Shown here piece by piece: positions 16,163 through 27,254 of a stretch of DNA of 64,000 nucleotides; position 1 is the first letter of the stretch, and the number at the start of each line of letters is the position of its first letter. The DNA is from Clostridia bacterium (GTDB lineage Bacteria; Bacillota; Clostridia; RGIG6154), in the NCBI GenBank assembly GCA_017626145.1, contig JAGAJK010000087.1, positions 16,430 to 80,429 on the forward strand. Reading direction: 5' to 3'. The notes under the pieces were generated by a model. That model was given only the letters and a program-made list of their open reading frames with translations, had not been told where the DNA came from and did not search any database. Made by a program: the position numbers and the translations under genes.

Positions 16163-16885
16163 ATGGATACTTACAAAATTATGAAAATTGAAGACATCAT
16201 CAAAGCGACACCGTATCTTGGACGAGGAATTGTTACGGGCACATCTGCTGACGGCAAATATGCGGTTATAGGATATTTTATTTCGGGCAGAAGTGAAAAT
16301 AGCCGTAACAGAATTTTTGTTGAAAACGGTAGCGAAGTTATAATTCATCCATTTGATGCATCAAAGGTTGAGGACCCATCGCTGATAATTTATTCACCCA
16401 TAAGAGTATACGAAAATAATCTTATAGTAACAAACGGTGACCAGACAGATACAGTTTATGAGGGGCTTGAAAAAGGATTAAGCTTCAAAGAAAGCTTGGA
16501 ATCAAGATGTTTTGAACCGGACGAGCCTAATTTCACACCTCGTATCAGTTCAATGCTTACTTTTAATGACGGTAGCTTCAAATATGAAGTAAGTATTCTT
16601 AAAAGCATAGATGAAAAGGGTAGTGATTGTGCACGTTATACCTTCTCATATCCGTCTGTAAACGGACTTGGTCATTTTATTCACACATATGCTTGTGACG
16701 GAAACCCGCTTCCAACCTTTACAGGTGAGCCTGAAAGAGTTGAAATCGGCAATGATATAGATGAATTTACAAACAACATATGGAACAGTCTTGATCAGCA
16801 GAATAAAATTTCTCTTTATACAAGATTTATTGATAAAGAAACAGGAAAAGAAACAAACAGAATGATAAATAAACATTTAAAATAG
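16163..16885 (+). CDS. purO: IMP cyclohydrolase (PurO type)
   Basis: The 240-residue protein matches the PurO-like IMP cyclohydrolase family, with an early YLGRGIVTGTSADGKYAVIGYFISGRSENSRNR segment. It would close the ring of FAICAR to form IMP, the last step of purine synthesis. Most bacteria use bifunctional PurH; a stand-alone PurO-type enzyme implies a separate AICAR formyltransferase elsewhere. The gene is the first behind a ZTP riboswitch, which fits because ZMP (AICAR) builds up when formyl-folate is short. The ATG has AAAGG upstream and glyA follows after 12 bp. Confidence 0.88.
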   Translation: MDTYKIMKIEDIIKATPYLGRGIVTGTSADGKYAVIGYFISGRSENSRNRIFVENGSEVIIHPFDASKVEDPSLIIYSPIRVYENNLIVTNGDQTDTVYEGLEKGLSFKESLESRCFEPDEPNFTPRISSMLTFNDGSFKYEVSILKSIDEKGSDCARYTFSYPSVNGLGHFIHTYACDGNPLPTFTGEPERVEIGNDIDEFTNNIWNSLDQQNKISLYTRFIDKETGKETNRMINKHLK

Positions 16886-16897
16886 GAGAATAGAATA

Positions 16898-18139
16898 ATG
16901 GCAAACTTTTTTGAAGAATTAAACAGTTACGATAGCGAAGTTTACGCTGCGTGTAACAAAGAGCTTGAAAGACAGAGACACAATATTGAATTAATCGCAT
17001 CTGAAAATGTTGTATCAAAAGCGGTATTGCTTGCAGCAGGTTCAGTACTTACAAACAAATATGCAGAAGGTTATCCGGGACACCGTTATTACGGCGGTTG
17101 TGTTCACGTTGACGTTGTTGAAGATATCGCACGTGAAAGAGCTAAAAAGCTTTTTGGTGCAGAGCACGCAAACGTTCAGCCTCATTCGGGTGCTCAGGCG
17201 AATTTGGCAGTATTTTTCGCGCTCGTTCAGCCCGGCGACACAGTAATGGGTATGAATTTAGCTCACGGCGGTCACCTTTCACACGGTTCACCTGTTAATA
17301 TTTCGGGTAAATATTTTAATATCGTTCCTTACGGTGTAAGCGATGATACACAGACAATTGATTACGATGAAATGGAAAGAATAGCACTTGAATGCAAGCC
17401 TAAATTAATCGTTGCAGGTGCAAGTGCATATGCCAGAGTAATCGACTTTAAGAGATGCAGAGAAATTGCAGATAAGGTAGGAGCTTACTTAATGGTTGAT
17501 ATGGCTCATATTGCAGGTCTTGTTGCTGCAGGTCTTCACCCAAGTCCGGTACCTTATGCTCACGTTGTTACAACAACAACTCATAAAACATTAAGAGGTC
17601 CCCGTGGCGGTCTTATCCTTTGCAGCGAAGAGCTTGCAAAAACAATTGATAAGGCTATATTCCCCGGCATTCAGGGCGGTCCATTAATGCATATTATTGC
17701 AGCAAAGGCAGTAGCTTTCGGCGAAGCTTTAAAGCCTGAATTCAAAGAATATCAGACACAGATTGTTAAAAATGCAAAGGTTCTTGCAGACAGCTTCTTA
17801 GAAGAAGGCTTTAAGGTAGTATCAGGCGGAACAGATAACCACCTTATGCTTATCGATTTAACTCCGTTTAATATTACAGGTAAAGAGCTTGAAGCAAGAC
17901 TTGATGAGGTTAATATCACAGTAAATAAAAATGCAATTCCTAACGACCAGCAGAGCCCATTTGTTACAAGCGGTATCAGAGTAGGTACTCCGGCAGTAAC
18001 ATCAAGAGGCTTCAAGGAAGAAGAAATGAAGAAGATTGCACATTGGGTTAAGCTTGTTGCAACAGATTTTGAAGCAAACAAGGATGCAATTAAGAAAGAA
18101 GTTATTGAACTTTGCGAAAAGTACCCATTATATGAATAA
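16898..18139 (+). CDS. glyA: serine hydroxymethyltransferase
   Basis: The 413-residue PLP enzyme converts serine and tetrahydrofolate to glycine and 5,10-methylene-THF. Visible family blocks are [23 protein letters not shown] and the PLP-lysine motif [16 protein letters not shown]. Its length is normal. It is the second gene of the riboswitch-controlled operon and supplies the one-carbon units that purine synthesis uses. Confidence 0.97.
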   Translation: MANFFEELNSYDSEVYAACNKELERQRHNIELIASENVVSKAVLLAAGSVLTNKYAEGYPGHRYYGGCVHVDVVEDIARERAKKLFGAEHANVQPHSGAQANLAVFFALVQPGDTVMGMNLAHGGHLSHGSPVNISGKYFNIVPYGVSDDTQTIDYDEMERIALECKPKLIVAGASAYARVIDFKRCREIADKVGAYLMVDMAHIAGLVAAGLHPSPVPYAHVVTTTTHKTLRGPRGGLILCSEELAKTIDKAIFPGIQGGPLMHIIAAKAVAFGEALKPEFKEYQTQIVKNAKVLADSFLEEGFKVVSGGTDNHLMLIDLTPFNITGKELEARLDEVNITVNKNAIPNDQQSPFVTSGIRVGTPAVTSRGFKEEEMKKIAHWVKLVATDFEANKDAIKKEVIELCEKYPLYE

Positions 18140-18161
18140 TTAATACAGGAGGAATAGAAAT

Positions 18162-19646
18162 ATGGCATATTATTTTAAAGAACAGTCAAGAACATTCAGC
18201 GAATACTTACTTATTCCGGGTTATACATCAGAAGATTGTATCCCTGCAAATGTAAATCTTTCAACACCGCTTACAAAGTTTAAAAAAGGTGAAAAGCCTG
18301 CGATTACTTTAAATATTCCTCTCGTAAGTGCAATTATGCAGTCTGTATCAAATGATACACTTGCTATTGCTCTTGCAAAAGAGGGCGGTCTTTCATTCAT
18401 CTATGGTTCACAGTCAGTTGAAGATGAAGCTGCAATGGTTGCACGTGTTAAGAATTATAAAAAGGGATTTGTTGAAAGTGATTCAAACCTTACTCCTGAG
18501 AATACTTTAGAAGATGTTATTGCTCTTGTTAATGAAAAAGGACATTCAACAATTGCCATTACTGACAGTGGTGAAGCAAACGGAAAATTACTCGGTATTG
18601 TAACAGGCAGAGATTACAGAGTGAGCCGTATGTCAACAGATGTAAAAATCAAAGAATTTATGACACCTATTGAAAAATTAATCACAGCTCCCGATACAAC
18701 AACTCTTAAGGAAGCTAACGATATTATCTGGGAGCATAAATTAAATTCTTTACCGTTAATTGATGCTGAGGGTAAATTAAAATACTTTGTATTCAGAAAA
18801 GATTATTCACAGCACAAAGAAAACCCACAGGAAATTTTAGATGCCAACAAGAGTTATATGGTTGGTGCAGGTATTAATACTCTCGACTATGAAAAACGAG
18901 TTCCTGCTTTAGTTGAAGCAGGTGCAGACGTGCTTTGTATCGACTCGTCAGAAGGATATAGCTGCTGGCAGAAGAAAACAATAGATTTCATCCGTGAAAA
19001 ATACGGCGACAGTGTAAAGGTTGGTGCAGGTAACGTAGTAGACAGAGACGGCTTTATGTTTCTTGCTGAAGCAGGTGCAGACTTTATCAAAGTAGGTATC
19101 GGCGGCGGTTCAATATGTATTACAAGAGAAACAAAGGGCATCGGAAGAGGTCAGGCAACAGCATTAATTGAAGTTGCTGCTGCAAGAGATGAATACTATG
19201 AAAAGACTGGTATCTACGTTCCTATCTGTTCAGACGGCGGTATCGTTCACGACTATCATATGACTTTAGCTCTTGCTATGGGCGCAGACTTTATTATGCT
19301 CGGCAGATACTTTGCACGTTTCGACGAAAGCCCCACAACAAAATTGTTTGTAAATGGTCAGTACGTTAAGGAATATTGGGGTGAAGGTTCAAACAGAGCG
19401 AGAAACTGGCAGCGTTATGACCTTGGCGGAAAATCAAAGCTTTCATTTGAAGAAGGTGTTGATTCTTACGTTGTATATGCAGGTCCACTTCACGATAATG
19501 TTGAAAAGAGCCTTTATAAGGTTAAATCAACAATGTGCAACTGCGGTGTAACAAATATTCCTGATTTACAGAAAAATGCAAAGCTTACGGCAGTTTCCGC
19601 AACAAGTATTGTTGAAGGCGGATATCACGACGTTATGTTAAGATAA
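18162..19646 (+). CDS. guaB: IMP dehydrogenase, Tritrichomonas-like type
   Basis: The 494-residue enzyme oxidises IMP to XMP for guanine nucleotide synthesis. Two CBS domains lie at about residues 95-215. The active-site loop reads [10 protein letters not shown] with Cys319, and the mobile flap RARNWQRYD places Arg418 and Tyr419 at the positions known from the Tritrichomonas foetus enzyme. Long stretches recall that protist protein, for instance [20 protein letters not shown] and [13 protein letters not shown], rather than typical bacterial GuaB with GPGSICTTR. The Tritrichomonas enzyme is usually explained by transfer from bacteria. It is the third gene of the operon, 22 bp after glyA. Confidence 0.95.
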   Translation: MAYYFKEQSRTFSEYLLIPGYTSEDCIPANVNLSTPLTKFKKGEKPAITLNIPLVSAIMQSVSNDTLAIALAKEGGLSFIYGSQSVEDEAAMVARVKNYKKGFVESDSNLTPENTLEDVIALVNEKGHSTIAITDSGEANGKLLGIVTGRDYRVSRMSTDVKIKEFMTPIEKLITAPDTTTLKEANDIIWEHKLNSLPLIDAEGKLKYFVFRKDYSQHKENPQEILDANKSYMVGAGINTLDYEKRVPALVEAGADVLCIDSSEGYSCWQKKTIDFIREKYGDSVKVGAGNVVDRDGFMFLAEAGADFIKVGIGGGSICITRETKGIGRGQATALIEVAAARDEYYEKTGIYVPICSDGGIVHDYHMTLALAMGADFIMLGRYFARFDESPTTKLFVNGQYVKEYWGEGSNRARNWQRYDLGGKSKLSFEEGVDSYVVYAGPLHDNVEKSLYKVKSTMCNCGVTNIPDLQKNAKLTAVSATSIVEGGYHDVMLR

Positions 19647-19666
19647 TTTGAAAGGCGATGTAAGTA

Positions 19667-21337
19667 ATGAAAACCGATATTGAAATAGCTCAGAGTGTTG
19701 AAAAGAAAAATATTACCGAAATTGCACAAAATGCAGGTATAGACCTTAAATATCTTGAGCAGTACGGTAATTATAAAGCAAAAATTGATTATATTTCTTT
19801 AATGAAGGAAACAAAAGAAAAAGAGGGAAAGCTTGTTTTAGTAACAGCTATCACTCCAACTCCTGCAGGTGAGGGAAAAACAACTACCACAATCGGTCTT
19901 GCGGACGGAATGAAGAAGATAGGCAAGAATGTTATGGTTGCTCTTCGTGAACCTTCTCTTGGCCCTGTTTTCGGTGTTAAAGGCGGTGCTGCAGGTGGCG
20001 GTTATGCTCAGGTTGTACCTATGGAAGATATAAATCTTCACTTTACAGGCGATTTTCACGCAATCGGAGCGGCAAACAATCTTCTTGCTGCTATGCTTGA
20101 TAATCACATTCATCAGGGAAATTCATTAAATATTGACCCGAGAAGAATTACATGGAAAAGATGCGTTGATATGAATGACCGTCAGTTACGCTACGTTATA
20201 GACGGACTTGGCGGAAAAGTAAACGGCGTTCCCCGTGAAGACGGATACGATATAACCGTTGCTTCTGAAATTATGGCTGTGTTGTGTCTCTCATCTTCAA
20301 TTTCCGATTTAAAGGAAAGACTTTCAAAATTAATAGTTGGATATACTTATGAAGATAAACCTGTTACAGCAGGGGATTTAAAGGCTCAGGGAGCAATGAC
20401 AGCGCTTCTTAAGGATGCAATCAAGCCAAATCTTGTTCAGACTTTAGAAGGTACACCTGCTCTTGTTCACGGTGGTCCCTTTGCAAATATCGCTCACGGC
20501 TGTAATTCTGTTATCGCAACAAAGCTTGCACTTCGCCTTGGCGACTATGCTATTACAGAAGCAGGCTTCGGTGCGGATTTAGGTGCAGAAAAGTTTTTGG
20601 ATATCAAGTGCCGTTTTGCAAATCTTAAGCCATCGGCAGTTGTTATGGTTGCAACAATCCGTGCTCTTAAAATGCACGGCGGTGTGGCAAAAACCGAGCT
20701 TAATACAGAAAATTGCGAAGCGCTTGTTAAAGGTATGCCTAATCTTTTAAGACACGTTAAGAATATCACGGAAGTATACAAGCTTCCATGTGTTGTGGCG
20801 GTAAATAAATTCCCGACAGACACAGAAAAAGAAGTTAATCTTATTATTGAGGAATGTAAAAAGCTTGGTGTTAACGTTGTTCTTTCCGATGTGTGGGCAA
20901 AAGGCGGCGACGGCGGTGTAGATTTAGCGAAAGAAGTTGTTGCACTTTGTGAAAAGGAAAATGACTTTACCTTCAGCTACGATGCTAACGATACAATCGA
21001 AAATAAAATCGATGCAATAGTAAAAAAGGTTTACGGTGGCGACGGAGTAGTATTTACTGCAGACGCTGAAAAGCAGATTAAACAGCTTACCGACCTTGGT
21101 TTCGGTAATTTGCCAATCTGTATGGCTAAAACGCAGTACAGCTTTTCGGATGATATGACAAAAACAGGAGCACCGGAGAACTTTAAAATTACGGTAAGAA
21201 ACTTAAAGGTTTCTGCAGGTGCAGGCTTTATAGTAGCCTTAACCGGTGATATAATGACAATGCCCGGACTTCCAAAAGTTCCTGCGGCAGAGAAAATTGA
21301 CGTAGACGAAAACGGAAAAATAACCGGATTGTTTTAA
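19667..21337 (+). CDS. fhs: formate--tetrahydrofolate ligase
   Basis: The 556-residue enzyme makes 10-formyl-THF from formate, ATP and THF. The nucleotide loop [16 protein letters not shown] is present, as are [26 protein letters not shown] and [11 protein letters not shown] at the C-terminus. Its length is typical. It feeds formyl groups to the AICAR and GAR formyltransferase steps. It is the last gene of the ZTP-controlled operon, followed by a strong terminator. Confidence 0.97.
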   Translation: MKTDIEIAQSVEKKNITEIAQNAGIDLKYLEQYGNYKAKIDYISLMKETKEKEGKLVLVTAITPTPAGEGKTTTTIGLADGMKKIGKNVMVALREPSLGPVFGVKGGAAGGGYAQVVPMEDINLHFTGDFHAIGAANNLLAAMLDNHIHQGNSLNIDPRRITWKRCVDMNDRQLRYVIDGLGGKVNGVPREDGYDITVASEIMAVLCLSSSISDLKERLSKLIVGYTYEDKPVTAGDLKAQGAMTALLKDAIKPNLVQTLEGTPALVHGGPFANIAHGCNSVIATKLALRLGDYAITEAGFGADLGAEKFLDIKCRFANLKPSAVVMVATIRALKMHGGVAKTELNTENCEALVKGMPNLLRHVKNITEVYKLPCVVAVNKFPTDTEKEVNLIIEECKKLGVNVVLSDVWAKGGDGGVDLAKEVVALCEKENDFTFSYDANDTIENKIDAIVKKVYGGDGVVFTADAEKQIKQLTDLGFGNLPICMAKTQYSFSDDMTKTGAPENFKITVRNLKVSAGAGFIVALTGDIMTMPGLPKVPAAEKIDVDENGKITGLF

Positions 21338-21345
21338 AATTAAAG

Positions 21346-21380
21346 CCCACGAAAACGAATTGTTTTCGTGGGTTTATTAT
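21346..21380. terminator. bidirectional terminator between fhs and folD
   Basis: CCCACGAAAAC (21346-21356) and GTTTTCGTGGG (21362-21372) form an 11-bp stem with a 5-nt loop, followed by TTTATTATTTTT on plus and a T-rich stretch on minus. It separates two convergent genes. Confidence 0.85.
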
Positions 21381-21394
21381 TTTTGAATTGTATA

Positions 21395-22240
21395 TTATTT
21401 ATCAAGTGTTGCAGCCTTTAATGTGTTCTGCATAAGCATTGCAATTGTCATAGGACCAACACCGCCGGGAACGGGAGTGATAGCTCCTGCAATTTTGCTT
21501 ACGTTGTCAAAGTCAACATCACCGCACAATTTGCCGTTTTCGTCACGGTTCATTCCAACATCAATTACAACTGCACCTTCCTTTACCATATCGGCAGTTA
21601 CAAATTTTGCTTTGCCTACTGCGGCAACTAAAATATCTGCTCTCTTTGTAACTTCCTTAAGGTCTTTTGTTCTTGAATGGCAGATTGTAACTGTTGCATT
21701 TTTATGGAGAAGAAGCATAGCCTGAGGCTTGCCTACAATGTTACTTCTTCCGATTACAACACATTCCTTGCCTTCAGGGTCAATTCCGGATTCTTTGATT
21801 AACTCCATAACACCTGCAGGTGTGCAAGGTAAAAAGTCATAATCACCAATCATAATTTTACCTACATTTACAGGATGGAAAGCATCAACGTCTTTTTTAG
21901 GATTGATTGCGTTGATAACCTCTTTTTCATCAAGATGCTTTGGGAGGGGAAGCTGAACAAGAATTCCGGATATTTCGTCACGGTTATTCAAAACCTCAAC
22001 CAAATCAAGTAGTTCCTTCATTGAAACGTTTTCGTCAAGTAAATACTTTTCAGAATAAAAACCGCATTCCTCGCAAGCCTTTTCCTTGTTGTTAACGTAA
22101 ACCTGAGAGGCAGGGTCATTACCTACCAGAACAACAGCAAGTCCAACCTTAACGCCGTTTTTTGCCAGCTCCTCTGTTTTTGTTCTTATCTCCTGCTTTA
22201 TTCTTGCCGACACCTTTTTGCCGTCTATTATCTGTGCCAT
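21395..22240 (-). CDS. folD: methylene-THF dehydrogenase / methenyl-THF cyclohydrolase
   Basis: The 281-residue bifunctional enzyme interconverts methylene-, methenyl- and formyl-THF with NADP. Visible are [14 protein letters not shown] with the active-site lysine, [12 protein letters not shown], the cofactor loop [11 protein letters not shown], and [15 protein letters not shown]. The ATG has AAGGAGG 11 bp upstream, and the first 92 bp overlap the 3' end of the ygiQ-like gene in another frame. Together with fhs and glyA opposite, it completes the folate one-carbon set. Confidence 0.96.
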   Translation of the reverse strand: MAQIIDGKKVSARIKQEIRTKTEELAKNGVKVGLAVVLVGNDPASQVYVNNKEKACEECGFYSEKYLLDENVSMKELLDLVEVLNNRDEISGILVQLPLPKHLDEKEVINAINPKKDVDAFHPVNVGKIMIGDYDFLPCTPAGVMELIKESGIDPEGKECVVIGRSNIVGKPQAMLLLHKNATVTICHSRTKDLKEVTKRADILVAAVGKAKFVTADMVKEGAVVIDVGMNRDENGKLCGDVDFDNVSKIAGAITPVPGGVGPMTIAMLMQNTLKAATLDK

Positions 22241-24071
22241 AATTTTTGTTTCCTCCTTTGAAATTCGGGTTGTTTTCAGGTTTTAACGGACGAACGAGAC
22301 ATTCTTTACCGTAACCTATTAAATCCTCTCTGCCTGCCTTTTTTAAGGCTTTTATAACTAAAGCTCTGTTTTCAGGACGTTTGTACTGAAGAAGTGCCCT
22401 TTGCATTTGTTTTTCTTCGTAGCTTTTGGGAACATAAATCTCTTCCATAGTTCTCGGGTCAATACCCGTGTAAAACATACAGGTGGAAAGTGTTCCCGGA
22501 GTCGGATAAAAATCCTGAACCTGTTCCGGTGAATAATTAGTATCTCTTAAAAATTCCGCTAAAATTATTGCGTCCTCCAAGGTGCTTCCCGGATGGCTCG
22601 ACATAAGGTAGGGGACAATATACTGTTCCTTACCCAGTTTTTTATTAATAGATTTATAGCGTTTGCAGAATTCCTCATAAACCTCTTTTGAAGGCTTACC
22701 CATATAATATAAAACATTATCCGAAACGTGTTCGGGAGCAACTTTAAGCTGACCGCTTACGTGATGCTCGCAAAGCTGTTTGAAAAATGCGTCATTTTTA
22801 TCGTAGGTAAGGTAATCGTAACGGATTCCTGAACGCACAAAAACTTTTTTAACTTTCGGTATTTCGGAAAGCTTTTTAAGAAGCTCTGCATATTCCGTGT
22901 GGTCAACCTCTAAATTCTCACAAGGTCCGGGGAAAAGACATTGACGTTTCGGGCAGCTTCCCTTTTCACCTTGCTTTTTACATGACGGTTTTCTGAAATT
23001 GGCGGTAGGGCCACCGACATCGTGAATGTAGCCTTTAAATTCAGGGTCCCAGGTCATTTTTTCAGCTTCTCTTATCAGGGAAATCTGACTTCTCGATGTA
23101 ACGATTCTTCCCTGATGGAATGTAAGAGCACAAAATGAACAGTTACCGTAGCATCCTCTTGAAGAAGTAAGGCTGAACTTAACCTCTCTTATTGCAGGAA
23201 TACCGCCTTTTTTTTCGTAGGACGGATGATATGTTCCCATAAAGGGAAGTGAATAAACTCTGTCCATTTCCTTTCTTGTTAAGGGCCGCATAGGCTTATT
23301 CTGAATAACATACATATCGTGGTGCTTTTGTATAACCATCTTACCCGAATATGGATCCTGATTGTTATACTGAATCATAAAGCTTTCTGCGTATTTAACC
23401 TTGTCTTTTTTGCAATCCTCGTAAGAATGGCAGGCAAAGCATTCCGTCATAGGAATTTTTTTAGAAAGGTAAACTGTTCCGTCAACGTCGGTAATATCGC
23501 TGATTTTTTCACCTTGCGCAAGACGTTTTGCAATCTCAATTGTCTGCAATTCCCCCATACCGTAAACAATCATATCCGCACCCGAATCGATTAGTATGGA
23601 ATGACGTACCTTATCATCCCAGTAATCGTAGTGAGCAAAACGACGAAGCGATGCTTCAAGTCCTCCTATAATTACGGGAACCCCCGGGAATGCCTCTTTA
23701 ACACGGTTAGTGTAAACAATACCCGGTCTGTCGGGTCTGTGACCGCTTTCACCACCGGGTGAATAATTGTCATCATTACGCTTCTTTTTTGAGGCGGTAT
23801 AATGACAAACCATAGAATCAATATTTCCGGTACTTATCATAACAGCATACTTTGGTGTGCCAAGCTTCATGAATTCATATTTTGTGTGCCAGTCGGGCTG
23901 TGCCACAATACCCACGGTGAATCCTTCAGCCTCTAAAAGCCTTGCGATAATTGCGTGACCAAAGGATGAGTGATCCACATAAGCATCGGCAGATACTATT
24001 AAAAAGTCAAGCTGCTCTATACCTCTGTCAATTAAGTCCTGTTTACAAACAGGTAAAAATGTATTTTTCAT
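22149..24071 (-). CDS. YgiQ family radical SAM protein
   Basis: The 640-residue protein follows the YgiQ pattern: [28 protein letters not shown] near the N-terminus, [21 protein letters not shown], and the radical SAM cluster [11 protein letters not shown] with CxxxCxxC. The C-terminus is a Lys/Arg/Gly-rich tail encoded where the gene overlaps folD by 92 bp. I chose the ATG at 24071 because family proteins begin just there; a longer frame to 24287 would run into the lepA promoter and start. A -10 box ends 7 bp before this ATG, so the transcript is probably leaderless. The substrate is unknown. Confidence 0.88.
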   Translation of the reverse strand: MKNTFLPVCKQDLIDRGIEQLDFLIVSADAYVDHSSFGHAIIARLLEAEGFTVGIVAQPDWHTKYEFMKLGTPKYAVMISTGNIDSMVCHYTASKKKRNDDNYSPGGESGHRPDRPGIVYTNRVKEAFPGVPVIIGGLEASLRRFAHYDYWDDKVRHSILIDSGADMIVYGMGELQTIEIAKRLAQGEKISDITDVDGTVYLSKKIPMTECFACHSYEDCKKDKVKYAESFMIQYNNQDPYSGKMVIQKHHDMYVIQNKPMRPLTRKEMDRVYSLPFMGTYHPSYEKKGGIPAIREVKFSLTSSRGCYGNCSFCALTFHQGRIVTSRSQISLIREAEKMTWDPEFKGYIHDVGGPTANFRKPSCKKQGEKGSCPKRQCLFPGPCENLEVDHTEYAELLKKLSEIPKVKKVFVRSGIRYDYLTYDKNDAFFKQLCEHHVSGQLKVAPEHVSDNVLYYMGKPSKEVYEEFCKRYKSINKKLGKEQYIVPYLMSSHPGSTLEDAIILAEFLRDTNYSPEQVQDFYPTPGTLSTCMFYTGIDPRTMEEIYVPKSYEEKQMQRALLQYKRPENRALVIKALKKAGREDLIGYGKECLVRPLKPENNPNFKGGNKNYGTDNRRQKGVGKNKAGDKNKNRGAGKKRR

Positions 24072-24078
24072 AGATACT

Positions 24079-24107
24079 ATTATATACTTTTTTTCACAAA
24101 AATGCAA
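24079..24107 (-). promoter_or_regulatory. promoter giving a probably leaderless ygiQ-like mRNA
   Basis: On the minus strand TTGCAT (24102-24107) and TATAAT (24079-24084) are 17 bp apart. Only 7 bp (24072-24078) separate the -10 box from the ATG, so transcription should start at or next to the A of the start codon. No Shine-Dalgarno sequence is visible. Confidence 0.65.
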
Positions 24108-24167
24108 GGACTGAACGAAAATAGTATATTCTTTTATCTTGCGTAATATAAAAAATCTATATTTATG

Positions 24168-24196
24168 TTGATTTTTTTTGAAAAAATTGGTATAAT
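24168..24196 (+). promoter_or_regulatory. promoter of lepA
   Basis: TTGATT (24168-24173) and TATAAT (24191-24196) are 17 bp apart, 35 bp before the chosen lepA start. It is divergent from the ygiQ-like promoter. Confidence 0.75.
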
Positions 24197-24230
24197 CATA
24201 TAATGAATAACTATGGAAAGGATTGCATTT

Positions 24231-26039
24231 ATGCACGATAGACAGGAAAATATCAGAAACTTCTGTATAATAGCACATATAGACCACGGTAAGTCAACTC
24301 TTGCGGACAGACTTTTAGAGAAAACGGGAATACTTACCGAAAGAGAAATGGACGATCAGATTCTTGATAATATGGATCTTGAAAAAGAGAGAGGTATTAC
24401 CATTAAGGCTCGTGCCGTAAGACTTGTTTATAACGCAAAGGATGGCAAAGAGTATATTTTAAATCTTATCGACACTCCGGGTCACGTTGACTTTAACTAT
24501 GAGGTGTCAAGAAGCCTTGCAGCCTGTGAGGGTGCAATTTTAGTTGTCGATGCCGCACAGGGTATTGAAGCACAGACTCTTGCAAATACTTATCTTGCTC
24601 TGGAGCACGATTTGGAATTAGTTCCCGTTATAAATAAAATTGATCTTCCAAGCGCACGCCCCGATGAGGTTAAGCAGGAAATTGAGGACGTTATAGGTAT
24701 TGAGGCACAGAATGCACCTCTTATTTCAGCAAAGCGCGGAATTAATATTGAAGAGGTTTTAGAAAGAGTTGTTGAGGAAATTCCGGCACCTGTGGGCGAT
24801 GAAAACAAGCCTCTTCAGGCACTTATATTTGACTCATATTACGACCAGTATAAAGGCGTTATCGTTTACGTAAGAGTTAAGGAAGGTAAGCTTAGAACGG
24901 GTGATATTATAAGATTTATGGCAACAGGAAAAGAGTTTGATGTTGTTGAAACAGGTCATCTGCATCCTAACGGCTTTGCACCTGCAAAAGAATTACTTCC
25001 CGGTGAGGTAGGATATATCGCTGCATCAATTAAAAATGTTCAGGATACCCGTGTGGGTGATACAGTAACTCTTGCTTCCAATCCTGCAACAGAACCACTT
25101 CCGGGCTACCGTAAGGTTAACCCTATGGTTTATTGCGGTATTTATCCTGCAGACGGTTCAAAATACGGTGATTTGCGTGATGCTCTTGATAAGTTGCAGC
25201 TTAACGATGCGTCACTTAGCTTTGAGGCTGAAACATCAATTGCTCTCGGCTTTGGTTTCCGATGCGGATTTTTAGGTCTCCTTCATATGGAAATCATTCA
25301 GGAGCGAATTGAAAGAGAATTTAATCTTGATATCGTAACAACAGCACCGTCTGTTATTTACAGAATAACAAAAACAAACGGCGATGTTATATTCCTTGAT
25401 AATCCTACCAATATGCCAAATCCCACCGAAGTGGAAATGATGGAAGAACCTATTGTTAAAGCAACCATTATGCTTCCTACGGAATATGTGGGTAATATTA
25501 TGGATTTATGTCAGGAAAGACGTGGCAGATACATTAATACCGAGTACCTTGATTCATCAAGAGTTTCTCTTATTTATGAACTGCCTCTTAACGAAATAAT
25601 TTATGACTTTTTCGATGCATTAAAATCAAGAACAAAGGGTTATGCATCATTTGACTACGAATTTAAAGGCTATGAAAAATCAAGTCTTGTTAAGCTTGAT
25701 ATTATGTTAAATGGCGATATTGTCGATGCACTTTCATTTATTGTTCATAACGAAAAGGCATATGCAAGAGCAAGAAAAATTGCTGAAAAGTTAAAAGAAG
25801 TAATTCCACGTCAGATGTTTGAAATTCCTATTCAGGCATGTATCGGAAATAAAATTATTGCCCGTGAAACAGTTAAAGCAATGCGTAAAGACGTACTTGC
25901 AAAGTGCTACGGCGGTGATATAACAAGAAAGAAAAAGCTTCTTGAAAAGCAAAAAGAAGGTAAAAAGAGAATGCGTCAGGTGGGAACTGTTGAACTTCCT
26001 CAGGAAGCATTTATGTCAGTACTTAAGCTGGACGAATAA
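24231..26039 (+). CDS. lepA: elongation factor 4 (LepA)
   Basis: The 602-residue translational GTPase that back-translocates stalled ribosomes has G1 AHIDHGKST, switch region RGITIKA, G3 DTPGH, G4 NKID and the LepA-specific C-terminal domain ending in [17 protein letters not shown]. The ATG at 24231 follows GGAAAGGA by a normal distance and gives the usual N-terminus; an in-frame ATG at 24213 overlaps that ribosome site. Length is typical. Confidence 0.97.
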   Translation: MHDRQENIRNFCIIAHIDHGKSTLADRLLEKTGILTEREMDDQILDNMDLEKERGITIKARAVRLVYNAKDGKEYILNLIDTPGHVDFNYEVSRSLAACEGAILVVDAAQGIEAQTLANTYLALEHDLELVPVINKIDLPSARPDEVKQEIEDVIGIEAQNAPLISAKRGINIEEVLERVVEEIPAPVGDENKPLQALIFDSYYDQYKGVIVYVRVKEGKLRTGDIIRFMATGKEFDVVETGHLHPNGFAPAKELLPGEVGYIAASIKNVQDTRVGDTVTLASNPATEPLPGYRKVNPMVYCGIYPADGSKYGDLRDALDKLQLNDASLSFEAETSIALGFGFRCGFLGLLHMEIIQERIEREFNLDIVTTAPSVIYRITKTNGDVIFLDNPTNMPNPTEVEMMEEPIVKATIMLPTEYVGNIMDLCQERRGRYINTEYLDSSRVSLIYELPLNEIIYDFFDALKSRTKGYASFDYEFKGYEKSSLVKLDIMLNGDIVDALSFIVHNEKAYARARKIAEKLKEVIPRQMFEIPIQACIGNKIIARETVKAMRKDVLAKCYGGDITRKKKLLEKQKEGKKRMRQVGTVELPQEAFMSVLKLDE

Positions 26040-26046
26040 ATTTTCA

Positions 26047-26074
26047 GATCTCCGTTTTTGCGGAGATTTGATTT
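26047..26074 (+). terminator. weak hairpin terminator between lepA and hemW
   Basis: ATCTCCG (26048-26054) pairs with CGGAGAT (26061-26067) around a T-rich loop, followed by TTGATTTT. The tract is broken, and hemW starts 17 bp later, so partial read-through into hemW is likely. Confidence 0.55.
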
Positions 26075-26090
26075 TAAAAAGGAGTAGGGT

Positions 26091-27221
26091 ATGCTAAAAC
26101 CTCTGGGACTTTATATTCATATACCGTTTTGTGTCAGAAAGTGTTTTTACTGTGACTTTAATTCTTTTCCCTGTGACGGTGATATGCAGGAGCGGTATAT
26201 TGCGTCTTTGCTTCGGGAAATTGATACAATTAAGGATTACGCAAAGGAATATTATCTTGATACAATTTTCATAGGCGGCGGAACACCCAGTCTTTTAAGT
26301 GAGGAGCAGATTCAGAAGCTTTGCAATAAAATCAAAGTATCATTTTATATTGACGACGATGTTGAATGGACAATTGAATGCAATCCGGGTACTGTGACGC
26401 TGAATAAATTCAGAAAGTATAAAGAGCTGGGTATAAATCGTGTAAGTATGGGCGTTCAGAGCCTTGATGAAGCAGAATTAAAAGCTATCGGCAGAATACA
26501 CGGCCTTAAAGAATTTATGGAAAGCTATGCCGCGGCAAAGCTGGCAGGCTTTGAAAATATAAACTTTGACCTGATATTTTCGTTACCGTCTCAGTCGGTT
26601 GAGAGCTTTGGCGATACTGCAGAAAAAATTATGCTGTATAAACCAACTCATATAAGTGCATATTCACTTCAACTTGAAGAGGGAACAACGCTTTATGAAA
26701 TGCAGGATTCCCTTGAATTTCCAACCGAAGAAGAAAACAGAGAAATGTACGAAAAAGCAAAGTCTGTATTTGAAGAAAACGGATACATTCAGTATGAAAT
26801 CTCAAATTTTGCAAAACCCGGCTTTGAATCAAAGCATAATTTAAAATACTGGTCACAGGATGAGTATTTGGGACTGGGACTTGGTGCAAGCTCATATTTT
26901 GAAAATTGTCGTTACGATAACCCCGATACCTTTGATGAGTACATAAGCTTTACCGAAAACAAAAAAGTTCTTCACCTTGAAAGTACCAGGCTTACAAGGG
27001 AAGAACAGATGTCCGAGTTTATGTTTATGGGTTTAAGAAAAATAAAGGGTGTTTCTGATATGGTTTTCAAAGAACGCTTCAACACAAGCTTTTTTGAGGT
27101 TTTCGGTGATGTAATAAATAAGCATATAAACAACGGACTTCTTGTTCGTGAAGATGAAATAATCTGTCTTTCACAGAAAGGACTTGACCTTGCCAATACG
27201 GTTATGTGCGATTTCGTTTAA
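26091..27221 (+). CDS. hemW: HemW-like radical SAM protein (heme chaperone family)
   Basis: The 376-residue protein starts GLYIHIPFCVRKCFYCDF, giving the CxxxCxxC radical SAM cluster with the YIHIPFC signature of the HemN/HemW group, and continues with FIGGGTPSLL. It lacks the N-terminal extension of true coproporphyrinogen dehydrogenase HemN, so HemW (heme insertion or trafficking) is the better name. lepA-hemW neighbourhood is common in Bacillota. GGAG precedes the ATG. Confidence 0.9.
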   Translation: MLKPLGLYIHIPFCVRKCFYCDFNSFPCDGDMQERYIASLLREIDTIKDYAKEYYLDTIFIGGGTPSLLSEEQIQKLCNKIKVSFYIDDDVEWTIECNPGTVTLNKFRKYKELGINRVSMGVQSLDEAELKAIGRIHGLKEFMESYAAAKLAGFENINFDLIFSLPSQSVESFGDTAEKIMLYKPTHISAYSLQLEEGTTLYEMQDSLEFPTEEENREMYEKAKSVFEENGYIQYEISNFAKPGFESKHNLKYWSQDEYLGLGLGASSYFENCRYDNPDTFDEYISFTENKKVLHLESTRLTREEQMSEFMFMGLRKIKGVSDMVFKERFNTSFFEVFGDVINKHINNGLLVREDEIICLSQKGLDLANTVMCDFV

Positions 27222-27222
27222 A

Positions 27223-27254
27223 AAACAGTGTGTCTGCTGACACACTGTTTTTTA
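27223..27254. terminator. bidirectional terminator between hemW and the YesL-like gene
   Basis: AAACAGTGTGTC (27223-27234) and GACACACTGTTT (27239-27250) form a 12-bp stem with a 4-nt loop, followed by further T on plus; the minus side also ends in T. It serves both convergent genes. Confidence 0.88.

Noticed and set aside
16004..16348. Antisense frame of 114 codons over the ZTP riboswitch
   Set aside because: It covers the riboswitch and the purO start on the opposite strand; both are well supported and the frame has no initiation signals.
24072..24287. Longer start for the ygiQ-like gene
   Set aside because: The extra 72 codons are unlike the family, cross both divergent promoters and overlap the lepA start.
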